From positions 1 through 8,612 of the forward strand of contig DATEFT010000792.1 of NCBI GenBank assembly GCA_035280505.1: 8,612 nt of DNA, read 5' to 3'. The notes beneath the pieces were generated by a model. It made no database searches, was not told the DNA's origin, and saw only the letters and a program-made list of their open reading frames with translations. This stretch comes from JAKEHZ01 sp035280505 (GTDB taxonomy: Bacteria; Acidobacteriota; Blastocatellia; RBC074). Position 1 is the stretch's first letter, and each line of letters begins with the position of its first letter. Made by a program: the position numbers and the translations under genes. This document shows positions 1-7,811 of this stretch, in pieces.

Positions 1-1
1 T

Positions 2-2176
2 GAGATTCTGAGGCAGGTCTGGTCCGATACGGTGGTGGAGGAGAACAACCTGGTCCGGCACGTCTCCGTTCTGCGCAAAGCCCTGGACGAGCATCATCAT
101 GAATCGCACTACATCTTGACGATTCCCGGCCGGGGCTATCGTTTCGTGGCCCAGGTTCGGGAACTGGAGAGCGAAAACGGAACGCCTCCGGCACCGGCGC
201 TTGACCCATCGAACAACCAGGGCGCGGAGGACCGGCGCGAGGCCCCCGGCCCCTTGAACCCGCCCGCCGAGGCGAACGCACGGGCCGCACCTTCCGATTC
301 TCGATCGACGCGCTTCCTCCGGCTGCCGGCGCTCGCGCTGGCGAGCGCGGCGGTTGTGGCCTCGATCCTGATCCTGATTCCGATCCGTCAAGACTCCCGC
401 ATCGATCAGCCCGCGCAGCGCAAGCTCTGGCAATTGACCTTCGCCCCGCAGTTGGAGTGTGAGCCCACCTGGTCGCCCGATGGAAACCTGATCGCCTACA
501 GTTCGGACCACGACGGCAATTTCGATCTCTGGGTGCGGCCCGTCGGCGAGGGTAATCCGGTCCGGGTCACCACCTCGCCCGCGCATGACTGGCAGCCCGA
601 TTGGGCTCCGGCGGGCAACCGCATGGTCTTTCGCTCGGAACGTGACGACGGCGGGCTCTACATCATGCCGGTGCTGGGCGGGAACGAACGCAGAGTCTCC
701 TCTTTCGGCTATCGCCCGCGCTGGTCGCCCGACGGAACGCAGATCCTCTTCTACAGCTCGATCCCGCAGCTCAACACGGTCGAGATTCCCAAGGTCTTTG
801 TGGTGGGACTGGACGGCAATCCGCCCCGCGAAGTGCTGAGCCGGTTCCTCACGGAGTTCGGTTCGCTGCGCGTGGCCTGGCATCCCGACGGGCGGCGGCT
901 CTCCGTGTGGGGAGACCACCTTCGAGAGGGCTGGAGTTTCTGGACGGTGCCACTGACGGACGGCCCGCCTATCAAATCGGTGCTCACCGCGCCGGTCGGC
1001 AGACGACTCAAGGAGGCCGACGTCCAGTTGACCGATTTCCACTGGTCGTCTTCGGGCCGATTGCTCTACTTCGAGGGCGTCTCCCAGAGCGTAAAGAACA
1101 TCTGGAGAGTGGAGGTCGAGCCGGAGAGCTTACGCTGGATCTCGGGCCCGGAACGCCTGACGACCGGCACCGGGCAGGACGCGGACCTGACGGTCTCGCC
1201 GGACGGCAAGAAACTGGCGTTCACCGTGCGCACCGAGCATACGCGGCTCTGGTCGCTACCGTTTGACGCCGCGAAAGGCCGCCTCCAAGGGGCCGGCCAA
1301 CCGATCACCGAAGCCGACGTGGCGGCCAACTACCCGGACCTCTCGCCGACGGGCGAGCGGCTGGTCTTCAGAGCACAACGCGCCGGCAAGGAGGAGTTGC
1401 GGGAGAAATCGCTCCGAGACGGGCGCGAGACCGTGCTGGTCTCCGACGATTTCTCGCGCCTGCGGCCCCGCTGGTCGCGCGACGGTTCGCAACTGGTCTA
1501 TCTGATGTTGCGCCCGCTCGATCCGGAGCGCACCCGAACGGAGCGGGCCTTCGTCCTGCGGTCGGCCGCCGGCAGCGAGCAGACGCTCGTCAGTTCGGAC
1601 ACGATCGGCGAAGTTCCCTATGATTGGTCCGCCGACGGCAAATGGATTCTGGGAAGCTCCAATCGCCGGAGCCCGGGACAGCGAGCGATCGGGCTCTATC
1701 CGATTGCCGCGGCTCCGCACGCCGAGACCCAAATGCACGTGATCACCTCGCACCCCGAGCAGAATCTCTATCAAGCCCGCTTCTCGCCCGGCGACCACTG
1801 GATCAGCTTTATCGCCGCCAAAGCGAGCGAAGCCGGAATTTCGACCATCTATGTCATTCCGGCCGCGGGCGGTGAATGGAAGCGCATCACGGAGGGAAAA
1901 TATTTCGACGACAAGCCCCGATGGTCGCCCGATGGCCGCCAGCTCTACTTCATCTCGAATCGCACGGGATTCTTCAACGTGTGGGGCATCAGATTCGACC
2001 CGATCAGCGGGCAGACCGTGGGCCCGCCCTTTCGCGTGACCTCCTTTGAGAGCCCCGCCCGGATGATTCTGGCCGACGTCAGAATTCTGGAGATGTCGCT
2101 CACCGCCGACCGGATCATCCTGCCGATCATGGAGGTCTCCGGGGGAATCTGGATTCTGGAGAACGTGGAGAAATGA
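2..2176 (+). CDS. Membrane-anchored winged-helix regulator with C-terminal TolB/WD40-like (PD40) propeller, 5' partial
   Basis: This is the C-terminal 724 residues of a larger protein; the frame is open to the window edge, so the GTG at base 32 is internal. The first ~55 residues are the end of an OmpR/CadC-type winged helix: VWSDTVVEENNLVRHVSVLRKAL (recognition-helix region) is followed by the wing hairpin IPGRGYRFVAQV. A Pro/Ala-rich linker of ~50 residues leads to one hydrophobic span encoded at about 317-385 (LRLPALALASAAVVASILI). The remainder has about eleven WSPDG-like beta-propeller motifs, from TWSPDGN near base 466 to RWSPDGR near base 1918. In this family the DNA-binding part is cytoplasmic and the propeller is predicted periplasmic, giving a one-component membrane sensor-regulator. 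The ligand and target genes are unknown. The esterase gene follows 137 bases downstream on the same strand and is a possible target. The propeller may instead bind protein partners, as TolB does. The architecture is clear; the regulatory target is a guess. Confidence 0.93.
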   Translation, partial: EILRQVWSDTVVEENNLVRHVSVLRKALDEHHHESHYILTIPGRGYRFVAQVRELESENGTPPAPALDPSNNQGAEDRREAPGPLNPPAEANARAAPSDSRSTRFLRLPALALASAAVVASILILIPIRQDSRIDQPAQRKLWQLTFAPQLECEPTWSPDGNLIAYSSDHDGNFDLWVRPVGEGNPVRVTTSPAHDWQPDWAPAGNRMVFRSERDDGGLYIMPVLGGNERRVSSFGYRPRWSPDGTQILFYSSIPQLNTVEIPKVFVVGLDGNPPREVLSRFLTEFGSLRVAWHPDGRRLSVWGDHLREGWSFWTVPLTDGPPIKSVLTAPVGRRLKEADVQLTDFHWSSSGRLLYFEGVSQSVKNIWRVEVEPESLRWISGPERLTTGTGQDADLTVSPDGKKLAFTVRTEHTRLWSLPFDAAKGRLQGAGQPITEADVAANYPDLSPTGERLVFRAQRAGKEELREKSLRDGRETVLVSDDFSRLRPRWSRDGSQLVYLMLRPLDPERTRTERAFVLRSAAGSEQTLVSSDTIGEVPYDWSADGKWILGSSNRRSPGQRAIGLYPIAAAPHAETQMHVITSHPEQNLYQARFSPGDHWISFIAAKASEAGISTIYVIPAAGGEWKRITEGKYFDDKPRWSPDGRQLYFISNRTGFFNVWGIRFDPISGQTVGPPFRVTSFESPARMILADVRILEMSLTADRIILPIMEVSGGIWILENVEK

Positions 2177-2185
2177 AGTCCGGAG

Positions 2186-2197
2186 AAGTCTAGACTT
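2186..2197. repeat. 12-bp perfect palindrome AAGTCTAGACTT after the regulator gene
   Basis: The sequence equals its own reverse complement and starts nine bases after the regulator stop codon. It has no loop, so it is a poor RNA terminator; perfect even symmetry suits a dimeric DNA-binding protein better. Its right end runs into the first of the phased T-tracts. An operator role is conjecture. Confidence 0.35.
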
Positions 2198-2250
2198 TTC
2201 CGCGTTTTCAGAATTTTTCAGGATTTTTCACCCCGCCGGCCGTGACTTTT
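2196..2250. promoter_or_regulatory. Helically phased T-tracts, probable curved DNA upstream of the esterase gene
   Basis: T-runs lie at 2196-2199, 2205-2208, 2214-2218 and 2224-2228, with centres 9 to 10 bases apart; a fifth at 2247-2250 is about two turns further on. Each run is followed by C and the surrounding sequence is GC-rich. A-tracts repeated at the helical period are known to bend DNA and can act as upstream promoter elements or sites for nucleoid proteins. The tracts end 64 bases before the esterase ATG. I could not identify convincing -35 and -10 boxes beside them, so the promoter itself is not placed. Confidence 0.5.
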
Positions 2251-2313
2251 CATCCCGGAATGAATAGTTCTGATGGAGCACCGACTCAGATCTTGAACAA
2301 GGAATATTAAAAC

Positions 2314-3951
2314 ATGAAACTGACCACCTCTCTTCGCTCCCGCACCACTGCGATTCTGCTCGTGACGATTTTGGCCGGCGGCGTCTTCGCTCAAGAGCGC
2401 GTCAAGACCGAGCAGGGCCAGGTCGCAGGAACTCTCGAAAAAAGCTCCGGGATTCGCGCCTTCAAAGGGATTCCGTTCGCCGAGCCGCCGGTCGGCGAGT
2501 TGCGATGGAAGCCGCCGCAACCGGTCAAGAGATGGACGGTCGAGCGCAAAGCCGCGCAGTTCGGTCCGCGCTGCATGCAACGGGCCGTCTTCGGCGACAT
2601 GGGATTCCGGTCCAACGGAATGAGCGAGGACTGCCTCTATCTCAACGTCTGGACGCCGGCCAAATCGGGCCGGGAGCGATTGCCGGTGCTGGTCTACTTT
2701 TACGGAGGCGGATTCGTGGCCGGCGATGGTTCGGAACCCCGCTACGACGGCGAGAGCATGGCCCGCCAGGGCCTGGTGGCCGTGACGGTGAACTACCGTC
2801 TGGGCCCCTTCGGATTCATGGCCCATCCGGAACTGACCGGGGAATCGCCACAGCATGCCTCCGGTAACTACGGACTGCTCGATCAGCATGCGGCCTTGCG
2901 CTGGGTGCAACAGAATATCGCGGCCTTCGGCGGCGATCCGAAGCGCGTGACGATCGCCGGCGAATCCGCCGGTTCGATCTCCGTCAGCGCGCAGATGGCC
3001 TCGCCGCTCTCTAAAGATCTGATTGCGGGCGCGATCGGCGAGAGCGGTTCGATCATCGGCGCCCTCTCGGCCGTGCCGCTGGCCGAAGGCGAGCGAATCG
3101 GCGCCAGGTTCGCGGCCGGCCTCGGCCGGGGCGAGGCCCCCTCTCTGGCAACGCTGCGCTCAATCCCGGCCGAACAGTTGCTCGAAGCCACCGCGAAACC
3201 CGGTCAACCCTGGTTCACCGCGACCGTGGACGGTTACTTCTTTCCCAAAGCGCCGGTCGAGATCTATGCCGCCGGCGAACAGGCCCGAGTGCCCTTGCTG
3301 GCCGGATCGAACTCCGAAGAGCTCGGCTACTTCGCGATCCTGGGCCGTGAGCAGCCGACGGTCGATAATTACCGCCAGGCGCTGAAGCGACTCTACGGCG
3401 ACCAGGCCGACGCAGCCTTTAAACTCTATCCGGCCACGAACGAAACCGAGGTCATGGATGCCGCGCAGGATCTGGCGGGCGACCGATTCATCAGTTACAG
3501 CACCTGGAAGTGGCTGGATCTGGCCACCAAGAGCGGCCGGAAGCCGACCTACTACTACCTCTATGCCCGGCCGCGCCCGGCGATGCGCGCGGAGATGGGT
3601 AACGCGACCGCCGGCCTTGCGGGCGGGGTCGTGACCGGCCCGGCCGCGGCGGCCGATCAACGACCCAGGTCCCGCGGCGCAGTCCATTCCGCCGAGATCG
3701 AGTATGCGATGGGCAATCTCGATTCGAACCGCGTCTATGCCTGGACGGCCGACGATTACCAGGTCTCCAAAGTCCTGCAGGGCTACTTCGCCAACTTCAT
3801 CAAATCCGGCAATCCCAACGGTTCGGGGCTCCCGAACTGGCCGGCGTTCGAGACCGGGCAGCGAATGATCATCGACGTCAAGACTCGCGCCGAGGCCGAC
3901 AAGGTGCGGGCACGTTACGAATTCCTCAATCAGTTCTATATCAAAAAATAG
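2314..3951 (+). CDS. Secreted type-B carboxylesterase (carboxylesterase/lipase family)
   Basis: This 545-residue alpha/beta-hydrolase should hydrolyse carboxylic esters outside the cytoplasm. A signal peptide is visible: basic start, hydrophobic core TTAILLVTILAGG, likely cleavage after VFA near residue 26. The family signature SEDCLYLNVWTP (104-115) and oxyanion-hole stretch YFYGGGFVAGDG (128-139) are present. The nucleophile is Ser218 in GESAGS; the acid is probably Glu336 in GSNSEELGYF; the base is His458 in GAVHSAEIEY. Cys87 and Cys107 are placed for the usual family disulfide, fitting export. The length is normal for the family. AAGGA at 2299-2303 lies ten bases before the ATG and supports this start. 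Two oddities: Leu replaces the usual Gly after the acidic residue, and a Gly/Ala-rich insertion (about 429-455) precedes the catalytic His. The natural substrate cannot be read from sequence. The upstream regulator gene is co-oriented and the next gene is convergent. Confidence 0.95.
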   Translation: MKLTTSLRSRTTAILLVTILAGGVFAQERVKTEQGQVAGTLEKSSGIRAFKGIPFAEPPVGELRWKPPQPVKRWTVERKAAQFGPRCMQRAVFGDMGFRSNGMSEDCLYLNVWTPAKSGRERLPVLVYFYGGGFVAGDGSEPRYDGESMARQGLVAVTVNYRLGPFGFMAHPELTGESPQHASGNYGLLDQHAALRWVQQNIAAFGGDPKRVTIAGESAGSISVSAQMASPLSKDLIAGAIGESGSIIGALSAVPLAEGERIGARFAAGLGRGEAPSLATLRSIPAEQLLEATAKPGQPWFTATVDGYFFPKAPVEIYAAGEQARVPLLAGSNSEELGYFAILGREQPTVDNYRQALKRLYGDQADAAFKLYPATNETEVMDAAQDLAGDRFISYSTWKWLDLATKSGRKPTYYYLYARPRPAMRAEMGNATAGLAGGVVTGPAAAADQRPRSRGAVHSAEIEYAMGNLDSNRVYAWTADDYQVSKVLQGYFANFIKSGNPNGSGLPNWPAFETGQRMIIDVKTRAEADKVRARYEFLNQFYIKK

Positions 3952-3960
3952 CCGGACCTG

Positions 3961-4016
3961 AACCGCGAAAGACGCGAAATCACCGAACTTTCGCGTCTTT
4001 CGCGTCTTTCGCGGTT
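3961..4016. repeat. CGCGAAAGACGCGAAA-type inverted repeat between convergent genes (copy 1), possible terminator
   Basis: Bases 3961-3979 (AACCGCGAAAGACGCGAAA) are the exact reverse complement of 3998-4016, giving a perfect 19-bp stem with an 18-base loop. The right arm contains an extra 9-base unit (CGCGTCTTT), so 3989-4004 can pair instead with 3964-3979 as a 16-bp stem with a 9-base loop. It occupies nearly all of the gap between the esterase stop and the pullulanase stop, where a bidirectional terminator would be expected. Six T residues follow about 12 bases later on the pullulanase strand; no T-run follows on the other strand, so it is not a textbook intrinsic terminator. The 19-base arm recurs exactly at 8437-8455, which marks it as a dispersed repeat. 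Confidence 0.85.
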
Positions 4017-4030
4017 GAAGAAATAGATCC

Positions 4031-7000
4031 TCAGCGACGCCCGCTGACGAAGACCGCCGTGGTCAGGGCGGGAACGCTCGCGGTCCCGCTGCTCGAATTG
4101 AATGAAGAGCGCCGAACCGTGCTGTCCGAAGAGAAGATCTGGACCGGGTGGAGGTACAATTTCAACCCCTTGAGTTCGGGGCTCTGAAACCGGACCGTGT
4201 CGGTGGTGGCGTTGAACACGACGACCACGTGTTTGAAGAGGCCGTAGTCTCCTCCGTTCGCATCCAGCTTCATGACTATCAAGCCGGGGATCTGGCCAGG
4301 CCCCGTGTTGAGAAAGCGCAGATTGTTCTGAACCTCCTGCAGAGTCTGCATCCGAAAGAGCCCCGAGGTGGCGCGAATCAGAAGCAACTCCCGAAAGGCC
4401 TGACGGCTGAACGCGATCTGGTCGGGCGCGGCCTTGAGCGCCGGATTGGCGAGCAGCGGCTGGATGATCGGCCATTGCCCCTGATTCTCGCCGGCGATCG
4501 GCAGCCCGACTCCCCAATTGTTCGACTGATAGGTGAAGTCCAATCGGTTGAACCAATCACCAGAATCATAGCTGTTACTATCCAGGCTCTTGGAACGGAG
4601 CAGGTCGTCACCGGCCTGGAAGAAGGGGATGCCCTGCCCCAGCGCGACCGCACTCATGGCCAGCACCTGACGGCGAGCCCGCATGCCGATGTCGTCAGTC
4701 AATGCCGATTTCGCCTGAACGGCATCGAACAGCGTCTCCTTGTCGTGAACCGAGCAGTAGTTGACGGCTTCGACCGGGCTGGCCGTGTAACCGGTGGGCT
4801 GGCCGAAATAGTCGACCTGCGCGCCGGTGACGGTGGCGCCCGTGCGATCCGTGAAGGTGAAGTCACGCAGGTTACCGGCGAGCCCCACCCGAATCTGGTC
4901 CATGCCGTGGAGCAAGGTCTCCAACGGATCGGGAGCGGTGACGAAGTCGCTCGGATCCGTCACCAACCCGGTGGCGAAGCCCTGCGAGCGCGGATCGGTG
5001 AACGGCGTGCCGCCGCGAACGGCATCGCGAATGCGGTCGTTGAAGGTCCCGACCCCGGACCCGAACAGGTTGACCTGGCTGGCATTGGGCCCAATCCGGT
5101 TGTCCTGCGTCTCGCCGAAGTTGAACCCTTCACCGTACAGATAGATCTTCGAGCCGTCGACGCCGTCTTTCCTGAGAGTCAGGGCCGCGAGCGCATTTTT
5201 GAGGTTGGCGACGTTGTAGGTGAAATGAAAGCTCAGAAGGTCGAACCGGAAACCGTCGATCTTGTATTGTCGGGCGTTCAAGGCCAGGGTGTCGATCATG
5301 AGCTTCTCGAACATGCGATGTTCGCTGGCGGTATCCGGACAGCAACTGCCGGAGAGCAGATTGCCATCGGCATTCAATCGGTGATAGTAGCCCGGCACCA
5401 CCTGATCGAGCACCGAATTGAGGTTCCGTCCGCTGGAGCTGGTGTGATTGAAGACCACATCCTGAATCACCCGGAGCCCGGCCCGGTGGAGCCCTTTGAC
5501 CATCTCGCGATACTCCTTCACGCGATGGTCGGGATCGACCGCGTAGGAACCCTCCGGAGCGAGATAGTGGACCGGGTCGTATCCCCAGTTGAAACCGTCC
5601 CCGCCGCGCACCCGGGCGACGGCCGCCTGCTGCTGCGGGCTGTCCGCGGGAAATTGCGACAGATCGCCCGGCGACAGCCACGTCGAGCGGTCCTCGTTCA
5701 CGGTCGCGAAATCGAAACTGGGCAGCAGGTGAACGGCCTTGAGCCCGCTGTTCGCCAGAGTGGAGAGATGTCTCATCCCCAGGCTCCGCGGGTTCGAGAA
5801 GGCCAGGTACGTTCCGCGCTGATTCGCCGGAACGCTGGGATCGTTCGCGCTGAAGTCCCGAAGATGCAGTTCGTAGATCGTCAGGTCATGCTTCGAGCGC
5901 AACGGCGGCGAGGGAATCTCATCCCAATCGGACGGTTTGGTGGCCGGGTGATCGATGTCCGTGATCCGGCTCTTCGTGCCGTTCATCGCGAGATCGATGC
6001 TGTAAGGATCCGTCACGCGATTCTCGACGATCGCCCGCAGAAACGGATCGTAGACCGTCACCTCGAGCAGATAATATTTCCCGCTCCACGATCGATCGCC
6101 GACGGCGGTCCACACGCCGCTCGCATCCTGCTCCATCTCCACGGTCCCGACCGGAGTGGGATCGGCCGCCCGGTTGAAGAGCAGCAGCCTCATCGAGCGG
6201 GCCGGAGGCGACCAGACTTTGATCCGAAGCTCCGGTTCGCGGCGCCGGTCGCGGCCGTCGGATCCGAAGATGACGCCCAGTTGCCCGGGATAGAAGAAGA
6301 GATCGTCCAGCACGCCGAAGATCTGGAGGCTGGTCACGTACTTCAAGGCGCCCGTGGCATCCAGAGCCTGCACGGCCAGTTGGCCCTTGATCGCCTGCGC
6401 CACGGCGGCGGCATCGACGCCCGGCGGCAGCTTGAAGAGGACGTACTCTCTCAACTGCGGATAGCGTAACAACTGGTCGGCGCTCAGGGCGCCGCTGAAC
6501 GGCGCCAGCGGCATGGCGGTGCCCCCGGCCAGACCCGTCTCGGTGACCTGCAGATTGGCCTCGGGCGCGGAGACCAGAGTGTAGCTCCAGTTCGCATTGA
6601 AGGATCCGGGTTGAATGGCGATCGTCGAACGGTCCAGCCAGTAACCCTGTAATTTGGCCAGGTTGCTGCCCAGCAGTTCCGCCGCCGTGGGTTGCGAGGT
6701 CCGAACGACGGCGTCTCCGGAGATGACCCAGGCCTCCTTGAACCGGCCCACGTTCAGATGCATGTCCGGGCCGGGATCTTTCACGCCCGTCGAGATGTGA
6801 TGAACGATAAAACCCAGGTCGGCCGAGTCGGCGGGATTCGCCGTCAGGCCCACATCGTAGAAGGCGCCATAACGGTCATAACCGGTCACGAAGACCGGAC
6901 CGCCATTGTAGTTTCCCGTGTCCTCCGTGGTGCTGCCGAAGGCATAGACCGTCCAGGAAGCGAAGAGGTTGTCGGGCCGATAATAATGAATACGCGCCCG

Positions 7001-7468
7001 GTTGGCGGGAATGGGCGGAGCCGGAGACTGAATGGTCGGAGGCTGCTGCGTCCACAGGATGTTGCTGCCGGAGATCTGCCAGAACTCATTTCCCTGGACT
7101 GACGGATTGACGTGTTCGTCCGGACCCGGATCCTTGAGGCTTCCCCAATGAATGATCAGGCCGACATCGGTCGCCCCGACCGTGATGCCCACATCAAAAT
7201 AGGCGCCGAAGGCGTCCCGCCCGCCGATCTGGACGGGCCCGCCATTAAAATTCCCCTGGTCCTCGGTCGTCTGGCCGAACGCATAGACGGTCCAGCCGTC
7301 GTAGTTGCCGTCGGGACGGAAATAGTGAATCCGAAGGTGATTCGCCGGAATCGGAGGGGGGCTCTGGCCGAAGGCCGGGACCGGCATCGTCGCCAGCCAG
7401 CTCAGCAGCAGAATCAGCGGGTAGACAGGGCCCAGCTTCTTACACACAACCGTTGAGTGCATATTCAT
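4031..7468 (-). CDS. pulA: Secreted pullulanase (type I, GH13) with tandem CBM41 and CBM48-like modules
   Basis: The enzyme should cleave alpha-1,6 branch links in pullulan, starch or glycogen outside the cell. It has 1145 residues. A signal peptide (KK at 10-11, hydrophobic core, likely cleavage after AFG near 34) lacks a lipobox Cys, unlike lipoprotein pullulanases. Two CBM41 modules follow (about 44-143 and 156-250), then a pullulanase N2-like region, a CBM48-like module (about 395-500, ending DPYSIDLAMNGTKS) and the GH13 barrel. The type-I signature FNWGYDP is at 626-632. Catalytic regions are DVVFNH (680-685), GFRFD with nucleophile Asp743, YGEGF with acid/base Glu780, and SVHDKETLFD with transition-state stabiliser Asp909. 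The C-terminal beta domain has no anchor or sorting signal. Start choice is uncertain: GGGAG at 7471-7475 is only one base from the first ATG but seven from the ATG of Met3 (7460-7462), which may be the true start. The gene is convergent with the esterase and apparently monocistronic. Confidence 0.95.
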   Translation of the reverse strand: MNMHSTVVCKKLGPVYPLILLLSWLATMPVPAFGQSPPPIPANHLRIHYFRPDGNYDGWTVYAFGQTTEDQGNFNGGPVQIGGRDAFGAYFDVGITVGATDVGLIIHWGSLKDPGPDEHVNPSVQGNEFWQISGSNILWTQQPPTIQSPAPPIPANRARIHYYRPDNLFASWTVYAFGSTTEDTGNYNGGPVFVTGYDRYGAFYDVGLTANPADSADLGFIVHHISTGVKDPGPDMHLNVGRFKEAWVISGDAVVRTSQPTAAELLGSNLAKLQGYWLDRSTIAIQPGSFNANWSYTLVSAPEANLQVTETGLAGGTAMPLAPFSGALSADQLLRYPQLREYVLFKLPPGVDAAAVAQAIKGQLAVQALDATGALKYVTSLQIFGVLDDLFFYPGQLGVIFGSDGRDRRREPELRIKVWSPPARSMRLLLFNRAADPTPVGTVEMEQDASGVWTAVGDRSWSGKYYLLEVTVYDPFLRAIVENRVTDPYSIDLAMNGTKSRITDIDHPATKPSDWDEIPSPPLRSKHDLTIYELHLRDFSANDPSVPANQRGTYLAFSNPRSLGMRHLSTLANSGLKAVHLLPSFDFATVNEDRSTWLSPGDLSQFPADSPQQQAAVARVRGGDGFNWGYDPVHYLAPEGSYAVDPDHRVKEYREMVKGLHRAGLRVIQDVVFNHTSSSGRNLNSVLDQVVPGYYHRLNADGNLLSGSCCPDTASEHRMFEKLMIDTLALNARQYKIDGFRFDLLSFHFTYNVANLKNALAALTLRKDGVDGSKIYLYGEGFNFGETQDNRIGPNASQVNLFGSGVGTFNDRIRDAVRGGTPFTDPRSQGFATGLVTDPSDFVTAPDPLETLLHGMDQIRVGLAGNLRDFTFTDRTGATVTGAQVDYFGQPTGYTASPVEAVNYCSVHDKETLFDAVQAKSALTDDIGMRARRQVLAMSAVALGQGIPFFQAGDDLLRSKSLDSNSYDSGDWFNRLDFTYQSNNWGVGLPIAGENQGQWPIIQPLLANPALKAAPDQIAFSRQAFRELLLIRATSGLFRMQTLQEVQNNLRFLNTGPGQIPGLIVMKLDANGGDYGLFKHVVVVFNATTDTVRFQSPELKGLKLYLHPVQIFSSDSTVRRSSFNSSSGTASVPALTTAVFVSGRR
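6719..7339 (-). repeat. Internal tandem duplication encoding two CBM41 modules of the pullulanase
   Basis: Two blocks of about 100 codons (7040-7339 and 6719-7003) share the order RIHY-RPD, WTVYAFG, TED-GN-NGGPV, YDVG and KDPGPD. The DNA is still recognisably similar, for example around 7239-7300 and 6898-6960. CBM41 modules bind alpha-glucans. Both copies keep the first Trp (59 and 172), but Trp108 of copy 1 (HWGSLKDPGPD) corresponds to His224 in copy 2 (HHISTGVKDPGPD). The linker between them is short and Pro-rich. Confidence 0.8.
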
Positions 7469-7811
7469 TCTCCCGAAAGGATGGTAGTGAATGGAATTTT
7501 AAGGTCCTGGGCTCTTCGATCTACTGGGCAGCACTCTATAGGTCCCCGTCGAGGCTGTCAACCGCCTAGAGCGGCCGCAATTTTTATGCGCTCGCCCAAA
7601 CTCCGTCGCCGCAAGCCGATCCGGATTCGACCGCTCCGCCGGCGCCCGCCGAACCGCATAGAGATTATGACTTCGGGAGCCGCTCCGCACTCATCACCGA
7701 ATCGGAGTTCAAAGCTCAACCCTTTCTTCCCGCTATAGATCTGTCGATCGATCGCGGCTCGGCTCCGGTTGGCACCTCAGTTGCGATACCTCGGTCGTCA
7801 GAAAGACCCAA
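7469..7811. other. Divergent intergenic region between the pullulanase and transglutaminase-like genes
   Basis: This gap of 343 bases separates two divergent genes. It holds the minus-strand promoter at 7533-7561 and an open frame without a normal start (7570-7815). For the rightward gene the only promoter-like sign is TATAGAT at 7734-7740 without a good -35 box. Two short palindromes occur, GCGGCCGC (7571-7578) and CGATCGATCG (7745-7754); neither is long enough to interpret. I see no RNA gene or terminator. Confidence 0.6.
7533..7561 (-). promoter_or_regulatory. Probable sigma-70 promoter of the pullulanase gene
   Basis: Read on the minus strand, a perfect TTGACA (-35) lies at 7556-7561. 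Two -10 boxes are possible: TATAGA at 7535-7540 with a short 15-base spacer, or TAGAGT at 7533-7538 with the ideal 17-base spacer. Transcription would begin near 7526, leaving a leader of about 60 bases with GGGAG close to the start codon. The position and orientation fit the pullulanase gene. Confidence 0.55.

Noticed and set aside
32..34. GTG as the start of the regulator gene
   Set aside because: The frame is open to the window edge, and the ten upstream codons (EILRQVWSDT) continue the winged-helix signature, so the gene begins upstream.
3961..4016. Short tandem units resembling a CRISPR or satellite array
   Set aside because: There are only a few 9-base units without spacers of regular length; inverted symmetry explains them better.
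4148..6469. A 773-codon open frame on the plus strand, antisense to the pullulanase gene
   Set aside because: It is codon-in-register with the pullulanase gene, so it stays open simply because the sense gene avoids TTA, CTA and TCA codons in GC-rich DNA. Its translation is rich in Arg, His, Asp and Val with no domain motif, while the sense strand has every GH13 motif.
7457..7738. A 93-codon plus-strand frame in the divergent gap
   Set aside because: It starts inside the pullulanase gene, has an Arg/Pro-rich translation typical of shadow frames, and shows no ribosome-binding site.
7734..7740. Plus-strand -10 box (TATAGAT) for the transglutaminase-like gene
   Set aside because: No acceptable -35 hexamer lies 16 to 18 bases upstream, so it was mentioned but not annotated as a promoter.
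7745..7754. CGATCGATCG palindrome as an operator
   Set aside because: Short GATC/CGATCG repeats are common in GC-rich genomes and nothing else supports a binding site.
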